A DNA stretch of 64,000 nucleotides from NCBI GenBank assembly GCA_019614645.1, contig JABWDB010000001.1, positions 15,293,501 to 15,357,500 of the forward strand. Direction: 5' to 3'. The notes beneath the pieces were generated by a model. It worked only from the letters and a program-made list of their open reading frames with translations. It had not been told where the DNA came from and did no database searches. The position numbers were made by a program, and so were the translations under genes. Positions 49,101 to 62,200 of the stretch are shown in pieces (the stretch's first letter is position 1; every line of letters starts with the position of its first letter). The stretch comes from Stratiolaelaps scimitus (lineage: Eukaryota > Arthropoda > Arachnida > Mesostigmata > Laelapidae).

Positions 49101-51887
49101 CTATTTATTCAACTTTCCCTTTAAAATCGTATCGCCTCAGCTTGGAACTTGCCAACTGTATTCAATTAAATGAGTTCTTTTTTTTGAGGCCTTTTTCGTT
49201 TGACTCGTCCACTCACCACTCACAAACTCGCACGCAAAATAGACTTGCATTGTTGAACGCCGTGGCGTTTACAGCACACAGTTCGCCTGAGTTGTCCATT
49301 CGTAAGATTTACATATCTGTGAAGTCAGAGAGCCGAGTTAGGTAAGAGGTCAGAAGAACGCTTCGTTGATGCACCTCAGCTATTATATACTGTGTAAGCG
49401 TGTGTATGTGTGAATGCAGCACGACATTCTCGGCTGGAAGAGATTTGCGTAATAAAATCGCGTTACGTTTAAACTAGCTTGTGTGGCTCGAATGGAGATA
49501 TATCTGCCGTTACAAGGAACGGGACGGATTCGAGACTAGCGGTGGCGGCGGCGGCGGCGGAGGGGCAAATCCTTTTATCGAATGATTGTTTCGTTATCAA
49601 ATACACAACTTTGCTGCTGCTGTTCTTACATCTAGCGTATGTGCGCGTCAACATGGCAGATGAAAAGGGAAGTTCTGGTGAAGGGTGATACATACTGAAA
49701 GGTACACTGTTTCTCATAGCCATTCAACGGGATCCTTATTTATTAGGGTAACGTATCCCGACACGCTTCAACTGACCTAATACGTATATAACTGAATGTA
49801 TGTCTGCGTGTGTAAATTAATGTTACATTTACTATGATTATTATGGGAAAGTGCAGTAATGGATAGCAGGCAGAGAGGGGGTGCAACTTATGGCCGATAT
49901 ATATATATATATCACCGAAGAGAACAATAATCACCGTATGTGCGTGAGTGAGAGAGAATTGTAATAAGTGAATAGATTATATATATATATACACACCTAT
50001 ATAATAACATCTAACCAAACAAATGACAATCACGCCCGCAACAATCACATACAAAACGATTATTACTAATTACATATACCAATATATATATATATGTATA
50101 TGTATCTTGTTGTTTCTATATGACGTTGTATTAGTACTCGATCGATATCTTTAATAATATTAAGCGATCTATACACAACGCTGTTCGCTATTTCGACCAC
50201 TGACGCCAACCGACCATTTACGAGACGCATAATAATAATAATAATGATACTAATAATACAAGTAATAATATTGATAGTACTTAATGGCACACGTGTAAGA
50301 GTAACGCATGAAGGAAATAAATCAAAATAATGCTTGAGAAGAAAGACACAACCCTAGACATCTATTGATCTATTCGTACAAAGGGTACAAGAGAATCGAG
50401 ACAAACTTGTTAGCAAACTCTGCTTTCACACATTTCAAAGATGTCAAGCTATTCAGTTCTGTCGAAAGAGAGAGAGAACGATTTGTTTTTTTATTAGTCA
50501 CCGGCACCAAGACCGCGACACTCAAATCATCAATTAATGTCGGCAGGAGTGCAGCCATGGCAACACCCGACTCCCTTAGAGAAGAAAACGCGTCAGCGTT
50601 GACATCATTAAATCATGTTTATAAAGAAGCAACAACAGAGAACGACGATCGAACCGAGAGAGCAACACAGCGGACGTATGTCGATGTTGATGCTGGTTGC
50701 TAAATTAGACTTTCCGCGTCGATAATGCCTAGCTATACACTTACCGTTAGCTGGTTTAAAATACTTTTATGGTGACATTGACACGTATCTATTATATATA
50801 TATATATATATTGAGCGAGAGAGAAAAAATTGACATGTGAAATACCTGTACATCACCTACCATCAGAACTATCCGTGCACGGATGAGTGAATGAATGGTA
50901 TCAATACAGATGCGGGTGCACACCGCCGTGCGCTGTGTTGTGTGTCTACCAAATGAGATTGATTATCATCACATTTGTGATGCCAGGGCGATACGACCTT
51001 ATAGCCCTGACTTATAGCCCGGATGTAATTATTCACGATGCATAAAAACCCTTTAAGATTTCATTAGTTCCACAGAAAGTGGGAGAGATAATCGTTACAG
51101 TTCTACTGTTGCAACGTAATTTGTCCTATTTAGACAAGTTTTGTAAAGATTTTAGCTTCTTATTTACCTATGAGTTTTGTTCGCCGTTACACGATCAACG
51201 GCCGGCATAAATAGTTCACTTTCGTTTCAACTGAACTTCATTCATGAGTCATATTACGTGTGAATCTGTTATGTGATATATCGAGTTGTGTTTTATACGA
51301 GCTCACTGTTGCATTTCATTACTCGGATGGCTACCTTATCAATGCCTACATTTCCCTTCAAATGTGTATAAAACCACTGGATCGCCTCCTTAAATAATTA
51401 TCGTGTTTTATTAGTTCAAATACCAGTGGCATCTATGACAAATGTAAATCTTAGTCAAGCGTTTCCTATTCATGCTCAGAGCACTTATAACTTGAGAATT
51501 TCCAACACAATCAACCTTGGTAAACACAAATAAGCGATCGTTCGTGACTGATTTTGAAAACAAAAATGATTTCCTTTTTCTTCCCTTCAAAGGGGAGCAT
51601 CACTCCATCCTTATGAGAATAATATTCGAAATAAAGTGCTGGGTTGCGCAAATGGTTCAAAAGCTAATTATTCACACCGCATACAATCTTCCAATCGCTG
51701 CATCATTAGCCACCACACATTTCGATTATCCTCCTCATCACGTCAGCACAACGTTTCGTGCACGTTCGACACGGCTCAATCACGATGTTTACGACCGAAC
51801 GAGAGTACACTGTTTGTCAAATGTAACAGCATGCACAGCGCATATTCACAAGTACTCATCACCAGCGTTCTTGTGCAGTGTAGTTAT

Positions 51888-51925
<38 letters not shown>

Positions 51926-54237
51926 CGGTCGACACGTGGGGCGGCGCGCTCGTGATCTCACTCGATATTTCAACTGGGTGCCGTCCAATTGGCCAGATAT
52001 AAGAGAAACGGACGAACATGCGAACGTACGACGAGGCCCGATTTGTTTAGGAAGAGTGTATCCCGCATGCGATCTATCTCTGCCAGACAGGCGATTTGTA
52101 CGATAGTCGGGCTAGCGTGAAGCCTGATCACAATAGTGTTCGTCGACATGGACAGCTTTGCCTGATGAAGAACTAGACATGCTAACACGAAACATATACA
52201 TATTGCGATGAAGGTCAAATATATTCAGAATACATAGTACTGCTGTAGCGGTAAAACAGTCGGTAGTTGTTTCAGAACCAAAGGAAATATACACACTTAT
52301 TGAATTGGTCAGGTAATACACTATTACCGGAGGTGAATACGGCTTGAGTGTAAACTAAGCTCCCTTTATCGGCTAGCAGCAAATTTGTCTCCCAAAAATT
52401 CACTTGCACAGAACACATTGTATTGGTTGGGCAGTGAACAATATCGACGACACTCCACATAATGAATTCCGCAACGTGCGTATGCAGAAAGATATGGTGA
52501 CGAGATTAGTAGTAGTCGATTATACTAGGCAGCACGCTAGAATCTGTAACCAACGATGGCGTATATGTACATTACAATAACATTTTGCATGACCCTGTAT
52601 GCCCGCAACTAAGCGTACGCTATTGCCACATTCCCGATGCGTGGATCCTCCGTAGTGGTCGGCGACCACCTGAATCTCATATTCGGCGAATCTAAGGCGG
52701 TAGTCCGAGATACACAGAGAGAGAGAAAGAGAGAGCAATGCGGGGGCGAGACAAAGACTTTTCGAAGAAATATCACAAATGTACGTGCATATGCTACAGT
52801 CTTCACCAACAGGTCGTTCCTGCGATTTCAATAGAACAATTAACTATCCATAAGGAAGCAAAAACATCAATAACACACACTAAAATAAAACACTAAGATA
52901 ACGATAATAATATTAATAATAATAACAACACATAATATTATGACAATTTCGTATATGACAAAAATCTACCGCTCAGACGAGTCTACCCGCCTTTAGTAAG
53001 AGGCTTGAGAGAACCGAGAGAATGAGGGGCTTCATGTAGACTGCATAGAGCGAAAGTGTCTGTGTGTGCGAGAGAGAGAGAGTTCATGCTGATCGATGAT
53101 GTTGATGACTAGAAGATTTGGCGAGGATGGGATTAATATAGACCCAACTGGCTGAAGTTGGCCTTCTCGTTCGTGAGCCTTTCTCAATGAGTGCGTAACG
53201 GTGTCAGGACGATTCGGGCGATTGGCTGCGCCCGGATAGGTGAACAAAAGTGTTACGCCCCAATAAAGTAAATCAATGGAATGAACGATGGGTACATATC
53301 AGCAAAATAGCTAAATTATGTAATGATGAATATAAGCAGGAATCAATCAATAAAAATCGAAAAAAAAGCGTTAGTATATGAGTTAGTAAATGTTCTATTC
53401 GGAAGTTGTCTTCATTTTAATTCCAAATAATCAGCGACACCAAGTGTTAGGGCAGCCATCTCTCATATATTATAGCTTCCATCAAAAAATAATTTGACAG
53501 TCATTTTTTTATTTAATTAGTGCTTATATAGGAAAAAAATTGGTAGTAGGTCGCTGGGGGTTTTCAGGTGTTCGGCCAATAGCTTCTTTCGCTGTGTAAC
53601 TAGGATAATCGTCGACAAATTACTGTGGTAAACTAGCCGCACATTATGAATTTAAGAAGAATATCCATATCACAAAGGATTAGCAATAATATAAACAATA
53701 GACAACAACAGACTTATTGCAAGATCGGACTACTGTCAATCACAAAAACGATTGCCGGTCGTTGAATTAAATTTGTTTCAAATAAAGAAGATTTCTACAT
53801 TTTCCACCAATTATTTCCTTTGCATTTGAAGACAACAAAATATGATGAGAGTATTTCAAGGCAGAAGCAGCAACGGCTGTATATCCGCACTTCCCTTGAT
53901 TTGCGTCAGAGCATACGTTTATTCACTTTTATGGTCCTTTTGAAGCTTGCCGTCTCGGATGTGACAGGAACCCATCACGTGAAAAGGACACGAAGTTTTA
54001 TCGATAATTGTGAACCCCATTGGGATTAGAATATCGAAAATGTTCCTCCGAATTTTTTACTGTTACTTTTACTGATAACGAAATATTGATGTAAATAAAG
54101 TCGTTTCCCGAAATCGGCCGCATTTGAAATAACACATGAGACGAGAAATAACCCAAATAAGCCATTCTTTTTCACTATTATTTTTACGAGAACTTAAGCG
54201 TCATTTTACATATGGGATTGTTACTTCATTTAATTTG
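46125..54237. other. About 8 kb without a recognised gene
   Basis: The start holds the Hs2st 3' UTR. The rest is AT-rich with several (TA)n runs (47281, 48350, 49896, 50791, 51891), a GGC run (49542-49560), and ATA/TAA short repeats near 50230 and 52900. No splice-flanked coding-like frame stood out. Confidence 0.5.
51891..51921. repeat. (TA)n microsatellite
   Basis: About 15 uninterrupted units. Confidence 0.94.
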
Positions 54238-55342
54238 TCAGTATTTTTTAGGTATTAGCAGGCAAGAGCCTCTCCAGGCGTCGGTACTATTTATACGCTC
54301 AGCGCGCTCGACCTCGAGTGCGGCACTGATGGTTTGGCGACCACGAAAGTTATTTCCACGTAACGCAAGGAATCTATCAACCATCCGCCGTTTGCATAAT
54401 TTATGAGGTATATTGATGTCCGCAGCATCATGCACATAACCTATAGACTTGATCGAGATGGAGTCTCTTGAGACCCCACACCTGGCACTGACTTGCAAAT
54501 AAGTCTTTTTGCACTTTTCCAAGACATCTGTGTCTTTCATCAAATACGGCCTCCGGACAACAGAACTATAACAGGTGGGATAATAATACAACAGTTAAAC
54601 TAGTGTACAGCGTAACGTAGGAATAAAGGTTTTTTACAACGCGGCATCGGAAAGCAGTATTCTACACAGAGTTTACAGACTGCACCACTGCAGCAATATA
54701 AGAGTCAACTCATAACTATGCCCAGGACCTTCGTGGTGCGAGCTTAAGGAATGGGGTCACCATTTAAATAGCATTTGAAGGTGTGGTCACAGGATGAAAG
54801 TATAACATATTTCGGTACAGAGATCAACATATCATGTTCCACGGACCTCCCCGCAACAGTATCTAGTGCAGACTGAAAGAGCTTCCTCTCTCCAGGATAA
54901 TCACAGGGCTCATAGAACCTTAAGTTATCTACGGAACAACACAGAAGCGAGGATGAGAGTCTATCGAGCGCCTTGGAAATATCAAGGTAAACATAGCCAA
55001 CTTCTATTTACGATTAGAGTCTAAAGCCCAATCCTGAACCATGCCGACCAGCTGCGTAGATGTGGAGAGACCTTCATTAAAACCGTGTTGAACATAATCC
55101 AGCAGCCCCTTATGTACAAAGTAGGAGAAGATATGATCAACGAAGATCTTAACTATGCTGCATACAATGGGCTCTTGGCCAACCGGTCTATTCTTATCCT
55201 CTTCAGCTTCAGACCTTTTCCTGAGTACAGAAGTAACCAACGAGGAGCGAAAACATTTTGAGACTGTGCCCTCAGCGTAGCTACTCCCTAGTTGGTTGTC
55301 TTTAAGGGATACATTACCCGACCGAGCGCCAAACACGCACAT
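54238..55342 (-). pseudogene. Non-LTR retrotransposon reverse-transcriptase relic
   Basis: On the minus strand, NRPVGQEPIVCSIVKIFVDH, then FVHKGLLDYVQHGFNEGLST, then YVYLDISKALDR match the finger/palm start of a CR1/Jockey-like reverse transcriptase. The next recognisable piece (DNLRFY ... LNGDPIP) lies after the catalytic YxDD, so the active site has been deleted. Further downstream, PTCYSSVVRRPYLMKDTDVL is the thumb. Several frames are used and stops intervene. It is inactive, with no intact ends. Confidence 0.8.
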
Positions 55343-56323
55343 ATGTTTAGTCCCGAAGGAATTTTTATTTAATTGTTCTCGTTTACTCGAAGCTAGTTAG
55401 ATATTGCGAGGGATCGTTGCACATGATTTAAATCGTTTTTATGGTGTAGCCACTACCCATTTATGCTCGGATATGGGGCAGCGCGCACCAGGGTGCGTTT
55501 TTTTTTGGGTCTGATGTCCCAGTTTCACCACTTGGCTCTGCACTGATTGCTGTCAATCCATTCCATAGGTGTCAATGTCGACCGCAATACCCAACCGTAT
55601 TGTACTTGAAACTCGTATTGATCATTCCCGAAAACAACTGGGTGCTTCCAGCTCTCAGGCCCTCGAAACACTTATGTGCTCTCACGGAACGGCGACGGTT
55701 AGGCGATGTACGATGTATTGTAGACATCTGCTGCTTGTCGGTCGAATGATCGACTGTTGTTATTATAATCCATCATGGCGTGTCCCGTGGGGTCCTGTCG
55801 GGCTAGTGTTTCCTAGAGCACTAAAGTATATATACACGTAAGCACTTCTAATGCGGTAACGACGAAACCTCCGTTGCTGAACAAGGCCAGCGAGTCTTAT
55901 TAAAGACGCTCAATTTTTCATGATCGACAAATCTGAGCGTTCACATCGTACGAAATATAGTGGAATGATTATTTTCATCCTATAGATATGCGATGATCCC
56001 GAGAAGGGCGCTGACGATTTTGACGATCTGTGTGGGCCTCTCGAGAAACCTTAGGGTGACAAGGACATACCTGGGGAACATCAGGTTCACATATTATAAA
56101 CAGATACAATAAATAACTGCCCCACGGATACAAACGTTAACTCGCGAAGACATTCGCCGCACCTATGATATAACATAGGCCATAGAGTGCTAATATCACA
56201 ACAGAGCGCGAGAGGAAAAATCCAGGATCCCGCTTCGTACGTTGTAGTGCTATCAGTATGCTTCGGCCTATATATTCTGCATGGAGACCCTCCACCATAA
56301 CTACTATAATACTAAATTTTCAG

Positions 56324-56362
56324 GGCTGACCCACAGCCAGCACTTAACGTCCACGGGACTGC
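56324..56362 (+). repeat. Second dispersed motif, copy 2
   Basis: GGCTGACCCACAGCCAGCAC TTAACGTCCACGGGAC resembles 16252-16290. It is bracketed by direct repeats CTCCACCATAACTACTAT (56290) and CTCCACCATAACTATTAT (56362). Confidence 0.4.
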
Positions 56363-57455
56363 TCCACCATAACTATTATATCAATAGCCGAAGTAATAGT
56401 TATGGGCCGTAAGATACTATGAATACGGCGGGACGGGATACGCCCAGAAGCGTAATTTCAACAGGGTAAAGGGTTAACGATAGTCAGGTAAAGGGGTAAT
56501 TGGTATAGGGGAATAGATACTTGCAGCAGGGGTATAATTGGAGCAATGTGGGAACTTACAATGAGCTACGTCATAACTGCAACAAGATAGCTAGGCATAA
56601 TAATAATATAATAGCTAGAACGATGCTATTGGTTAGTTGAAATACGATATTGGCAATGGAGAAACAATGTGTTCCGTGTCAAACTCCTTGTCAAACTCCG
56701 AGGTTTTCTAGTGTGTGTTTGGTACTTGCTATATGCTATTTATTTTTTACTATTTTATACTATTAGTACTACTAGTATTATTATTAGTAGTACTTTCTAT
56801 TATATCTTATACATATATCAAGCAATTTGGTGTACACGGACCTGGTTGCTCTGAGTTGTTACGTAAAGCGTACATGTCTTCACGATGCAGTCTAAAATAT
56901 TTACACATTGAAAATCATTCTGTAATTTCCGCTGACGGTGGGTTCAGCCTTATTGTTGCGTGCTCTCCAATTGCAGCAACACGCGGCGCATATGTGCCCT
57001 ATGTTACAATAATTTTGTCAATGATAGGTATGTTCCTCTTCTGACTTCTGATACCAAATTACTTCGCTGGGAGCAGGCGATTCCGTTATATTATCCCAAT
57101 GCATAGTTCTCGAAATGATGTGCGGACGGACTCAGCTGAAATTGAAACCTATAGAAGAAGTCATGTCTAGTGTGAAAGTCAAGCTACGCTTTCAATGCTA
57201 GTGCACGCACGCATGCCCACACGTACAATCGATGTATTCATGCGATGGCAAAAGGAAATGGCCCAGCAGTCCAGTGAAAACACAGGAAATGGACTTTCGA
57301 TGCTTCTCTCCTGATTTCCCACAAGAAAGGCCTCTTCTCTCAGGCCCCCTCTGCCCTCCGTTGAACGGATGCACCCGCGGCGCTCGTGAACCCGAGACCA
57401 GCTCGCGACGTTAGAATCGACTGGGAGCCCACACGCATTGTACTAGGTCTTTTTT

Positions 57456-57457
<2 letters not shown>

Positions 57458-57498
<41 letters not shown>
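57458..57498. repeat. (CT)n microsatellite
   Basis: About 20 CT units followed by CTAT units. Confidence 0.95.
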
Positions 57499-57508
<10 letters not shown>

Positions 57509-59104
57509 TGGGCCTCCCTTCCTCGAAGAAACCTTCACGCTATGTCAACAATGAATCTCAGATGTCTGTCAGAAGGTAGTAGCATTTCTCGGGCACACAA
57601 AATCCTCTCCAAAGAGTTCCCTAGAGCAGCTGACGGAAGTCCCTTGGGCCGCCTAGTGTAACGCGTTCATCGAGGACTCGAAATTTGGGAGGCTGTTCGC
57701 CGATTTTGTTACGACTCCGCGTTGAACCAGTCGTGATTAGCTGCGATACGCCCAACAGGCGCCAGGAAACATTTATTTCTTGGGATGCCGGTCCGATATG
57801 TACCGATCCAAATTTGTACCTTGCGGATACTCTCGAGCAAGAAACCTAGCCGTTGGTAGGCACAACTTCAAATGACTTAGCTATGCTCAAATGTTATGCG
57901 GCTGCTTGCATCTAGAATTTAAAGTGGGATTATGTTTGGCCGTTGGTAATAACAACGACAAAACGTAATCGAATACAATGGACAACGTGGTGTCGATGCA
58001 AGGGACAATTTCAAAGACAACCAATTTGATTCGCCTCTATCATATCTTTCAGGATCGTTAGGAGGGACCGTGGCTGGACGATGGTTAATGACTGCAACAA
58101 AATTTGAAAAACGATTAGATCCTTAGTGATTTATATCTCCACCTTAACTAGGGAATTGTTTGGGCATGTTAAAAGGTGATAGTGTAAACCCGTGTTGTGG
58201 TCGGGTGCCACAACGAAACAAGTGGCAAAATCTAGCTGAAAAAATGTCCCCCTCGTTGTACTAACGCTCCCATTTGCTAAATAACTTTATTGTATTAAAA
58301 AACGACTGCTAGCTAGCTGCTGCAACAACAACATCAACAACAATAAACACCTGAGACATAGCTGTTCTCAGCTGCCGTTTCCTGGGAGGATAAACCACTG
58401 GCGTGTTAGCGTGCACACAGTTTTCACGCAATTACCTTATATATGTACATATAACACTGCATGAGCTATCACATGAGGTCGTAACATCTTTATCTACACA
58501 TCATCCATAGGGTTGTATTCTCATTCTTGCGAAACGAAGCTTTTTGCATTCCATCCCGTGATGAGGAAAACGTTCTACATCGTCTTTTCACTATTCCTCG
58601 TCTATTCGCCTCTTTTGAAAAAGGAAAAGGACGAACCACTGAAACCTACCGTTTTGTTGGAACCGAAAATAGAGGCTCACATATTTCGGCTTTTAGATTT
58701 CAACTATTCCCTCTTGCCCCAGCTGAATTCACCACCACTCCCGTGAATGCCCGAACGCTTCTTGCGCTACCGCCGACGTCGTCTGCCGCCCCCCGGAGGT
58801 TCGGTGTCCCGGGGGGCTTGCGCTCCGTGTTTGTTCCCGTTGAGGGCCGAAGCCTGCTATTGCGCCGAAACAGCAGCAGCGCCACTAACATCAGCAGCAA
58901 CAGCCGCATCATCTCTAAGCGTTACTGAATAAGCAAACGAAACGAACCGGAGAAGCAAACGCTGTAGCAGTTGCAGCTGTTGGTGTGCAAGGGCACCAGC
59001 GGCTATGAAAGCGCCACTGGGGTGGCCGCCATCATGCAGATTCGTTCTTGGCGGAACGATGCTGTTGCTGTCTGCGCATGCTGCTGAGGCTGATGCCATA
59101 CTAG

Positions 59105-59250
59105 ATGTCTGGGTTCGCCACTGCCATTGGGTGCCCTAGGTGTTTCCAGAGCCTAGAGTCACTCGACATGCATCGTTACACCGCCGATTTGACTGACGAA
59201 GATGCAGAGACGCTTCTTACATTGGCTCTAGCTGCCTGCATGCGACTTCG
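59105..59250 (+). CDS. Unrecognised gene, candidate exon 1
   Basis: ATG at 59105, preceded directly by an in-frame TAG; ends CGACTTCG|GTATGT in phase 2. It contains CPRC and TDEDAETLLTLALAA. If unspliced, the frame stops at 59276-59278 as a 57-codon ORF. An internal acceptor GTGTTTCCAG| at 59149 is the alternative exon start. Confidence 0.42.
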
Positions 59251-62200
59251 GTATGTCCGCCTACAGCGCCAGCAATAGTATATAATAAATACTAGCAGTC
59301 GTGGTGGCATAGCATAACGACAGAGATGCTAGCACCGTTAGTGAAGTTTGTTTGTTTGTTTAGACAGGCGTATTTCGGGAGCTTGTGGGCCCCGAGACCG
59401 AAGTTGTACACCAGCCGAAATCGACCGAATGGGGGGATTCGGTGGAACAAACACCAGACCCCGGAAACAGCGCCAGAACGACACTGGGCCCATTTTAGGT
59501 ACAGTACCGCGCGGAGTCATATACGACGAGTACTCTAAGCTTGCCACTCAGCGTCCTGACCCGCCGAGAAAATATCCCCTAGGAGAAAAACAGAGAGTGG
59601 CCCAACGCGGCGCTCGATCTGCGACACCAACGGCGTGTAACACGTACGGCTGTTTTGCTCGCTTGGTGAATCTGATAATGCTCTATACGCCGAGATGCTG
59701 ATGTCGCACATGCGAATCCAAAATGAAAATGCGCTTAGCTTTGGCCATACGTGCTTTCACAAGCATTTATTCTATCGTATGACACAGACGTGTGACTCGA
59801 AAGATATCAGTGATACCGATTACAGGGCCACCCGTTGGCTGAGTTTCTCGTGTACTCTTTAGACGGAAAGCTATGCATTCGTTTCGTGCGCGTTTGTAGC
59901 GGAGATGTATCGTCTTCGGAGTCGCCAGAGAATCCGTTTACCAACGAATCTGCCCTGATTCGAAGACAGCTGCCAGCTGATACTGCTGCCGTCACAATGG
60001 CATGTCTGTTTATGTCGGTGGTAACCTGGTAGCGAAATTATCGCCAACAATTTAGTCTTTTTTTTATGTTTTGATCGGTAGATCTAGGATACGTAGTACA
60101 CTTATTGATGTTCGGTTGAAAAGTAATGAAATGAGATCCCTAGTTGACTAATAAATGTATAGTTTTCTAATTTAAAAAAGAGCATATCCTGCCAGAACGA
60201 CTGTACTTAAAATGTCTTTGGGGCAAGTTCGCAACTTGATGTGATTTCTAGTTTCGCAGAGGGAAGACATCTGCTGTAGTCATTCAGTCTTCGCTGTCTG
60301 GAGTGTCACTCGACCGACAATGTTGTTGTCAGAGCTCAGAGAACATATCAAGGTCGTGTCTGTTGTGACATCAAAATCGAATGAAATCGACAGTGTCTTC
60401 CATTCAGTCGATGATAAAGGGTAAATAGATGTGTTCTGTTCCACTCAACAACGTTGCTGGACATTCAGACATCGACACGAGCCTGTTTGTGGCTGCCGAA
60501 GTCATCTGGTGCTAGGAACTACGAATAACAAGCTAGGTGCATCATGTATCAATAACAACACGGGTAAACATTCGACCGGTGTGTGGGTGCTCGTGGCGTT
60601 CATGTGCAATATGATAAAATTGATTGGCTGTCTTTTTACTGCCAGTTTACTTTTGACGTAGCCAGTGGCTATCGAAACCAATTCGCCAGCAATCGCGATT
60701 GCAGGCGATTTGATTTCGCTTGAGGAAAATTAACTTTGGTGGGAGTATATTTAGGAGGAGGAAGCTCTATCAGATCCTGCCTCCAAAGATAGAAGCACTA
60801 TCTGCCTATAAATAATATGGGACGAAACCGGAATTTCAATCCCACTGTTGGGTAACTACTGAAGATAAAAATCGAAACATTCGTTGACCGGTAAACCGAT
60901 ACGGCAGGTCCGATCAAAATAATAATCGTAATAATAATAATAATCAATAATAGCAACAATGAGAGAATAAACGTGAATATGAAAGGTGAAAGCGGCTATC
61001 AGTCTGCTTTTGTCACATATCAAACGAACTCCGATCAACAATTTATGATGTTCTTGTCAAAAAAAAGAGAAGTTTATATATTACACGAGTTAGCTAACTG
61101 TTACAACGCAAATTTAATTAAAAGAAAGATTAGAGTTTGTGTAGTAAACAAGCTCTCTTTTTAATAAATTCTATTATCAATTTCCCATTACCACTAACGA
61201 TTAATCGAACCAACGTAATTGTGTGTAAATGAATTACGAATAAAAAACAGTTCGAGTATGATGAACAGTGTTTTACTTAAACAGTGAAAACGCTTACAAT
61301 ACACGGGACGTGATTTTCTTCACATACGGCTAAGTCTTTCTCTCTCTCACTCTCTCTGTCAGCATCATTAACGCGTAATCTGCACTATTTCCTTCAGCCT
61401 AATTTATAGACAGTGCCATCTACAGCACCGAGTATATAAATACCTACATATATAATATTCTGCAGTTTGCGTTGCAGGTAGCCGACATCGTATTATCTAT
61501 CCCCCCCCCCTCTTTCTCTCTCTATCTCGCCCTCTCTGCTGAAAACGAAAGAAAAGGAATCAACTTTCCCTGCAGGACATTCGGTCCGGTCCGGACGAGA
61601 CCAACGGAAGGCGCTGCTATACTATTCTTCGGCGTTGCAAGTGCACTACTTTAGACTCACGAAGGACAGAACCTTGTTATCAGCATTTGGAAAACCTCTC
61701 CTTCGAGGTCCTCCTCTCGGTGTCAGGGCCGGCTGACGTCGACTGTGTCCCATGCAGACGCGCAGCCGCCGGAGTCTAGGACGCGGGACCAGGGGATACA
61801 AAGGTCCTCAAGCTCATAAAAACTGGATAATTTCGAGATACCTTAAGAGTGCGCGATGGACGTACCAAAGATAAAAATAATAAAATATGTTCCATTGCTC
61901 CCCAACGCGGCGTCCCGCAGACCGCCCCCACCCGACCCGGACGTCCCGCAGACCGCCATGCGTTTCTCTTTCTGCCGTTCGCTTGCTGCCTCGTCGAGAA
62001 TTAGCGTTTTTACGTCATTAGGGAGGATCTTCCTTTATTTCGCTCGATGCGACGCGGAGCCCGAAAATTCCCCTCGTCCGCTCGGAGTCAGCCCTGATCG
62101 CCTGGTCACCAACCGACCGGTTCCTTTCGCTTGGTAATGGGGATTACGTCGCCACTCACGTAGAGACCCAATGGGAAGCCGAGTTTCCCACCATCTTGAC

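Larger units (their letters stand above)
55343..59104. other. No recognised gene; GC-rich upstream flank of the right-edge gene
   Basis: Unique sequence with the second dispersed motif and the (CT)n run. At 58.7-59.1 kb composition turns GC-rich with CAG/GCA triplets; ORFs on both strands overlap there and none is recognisable. Confidence 0.45.
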
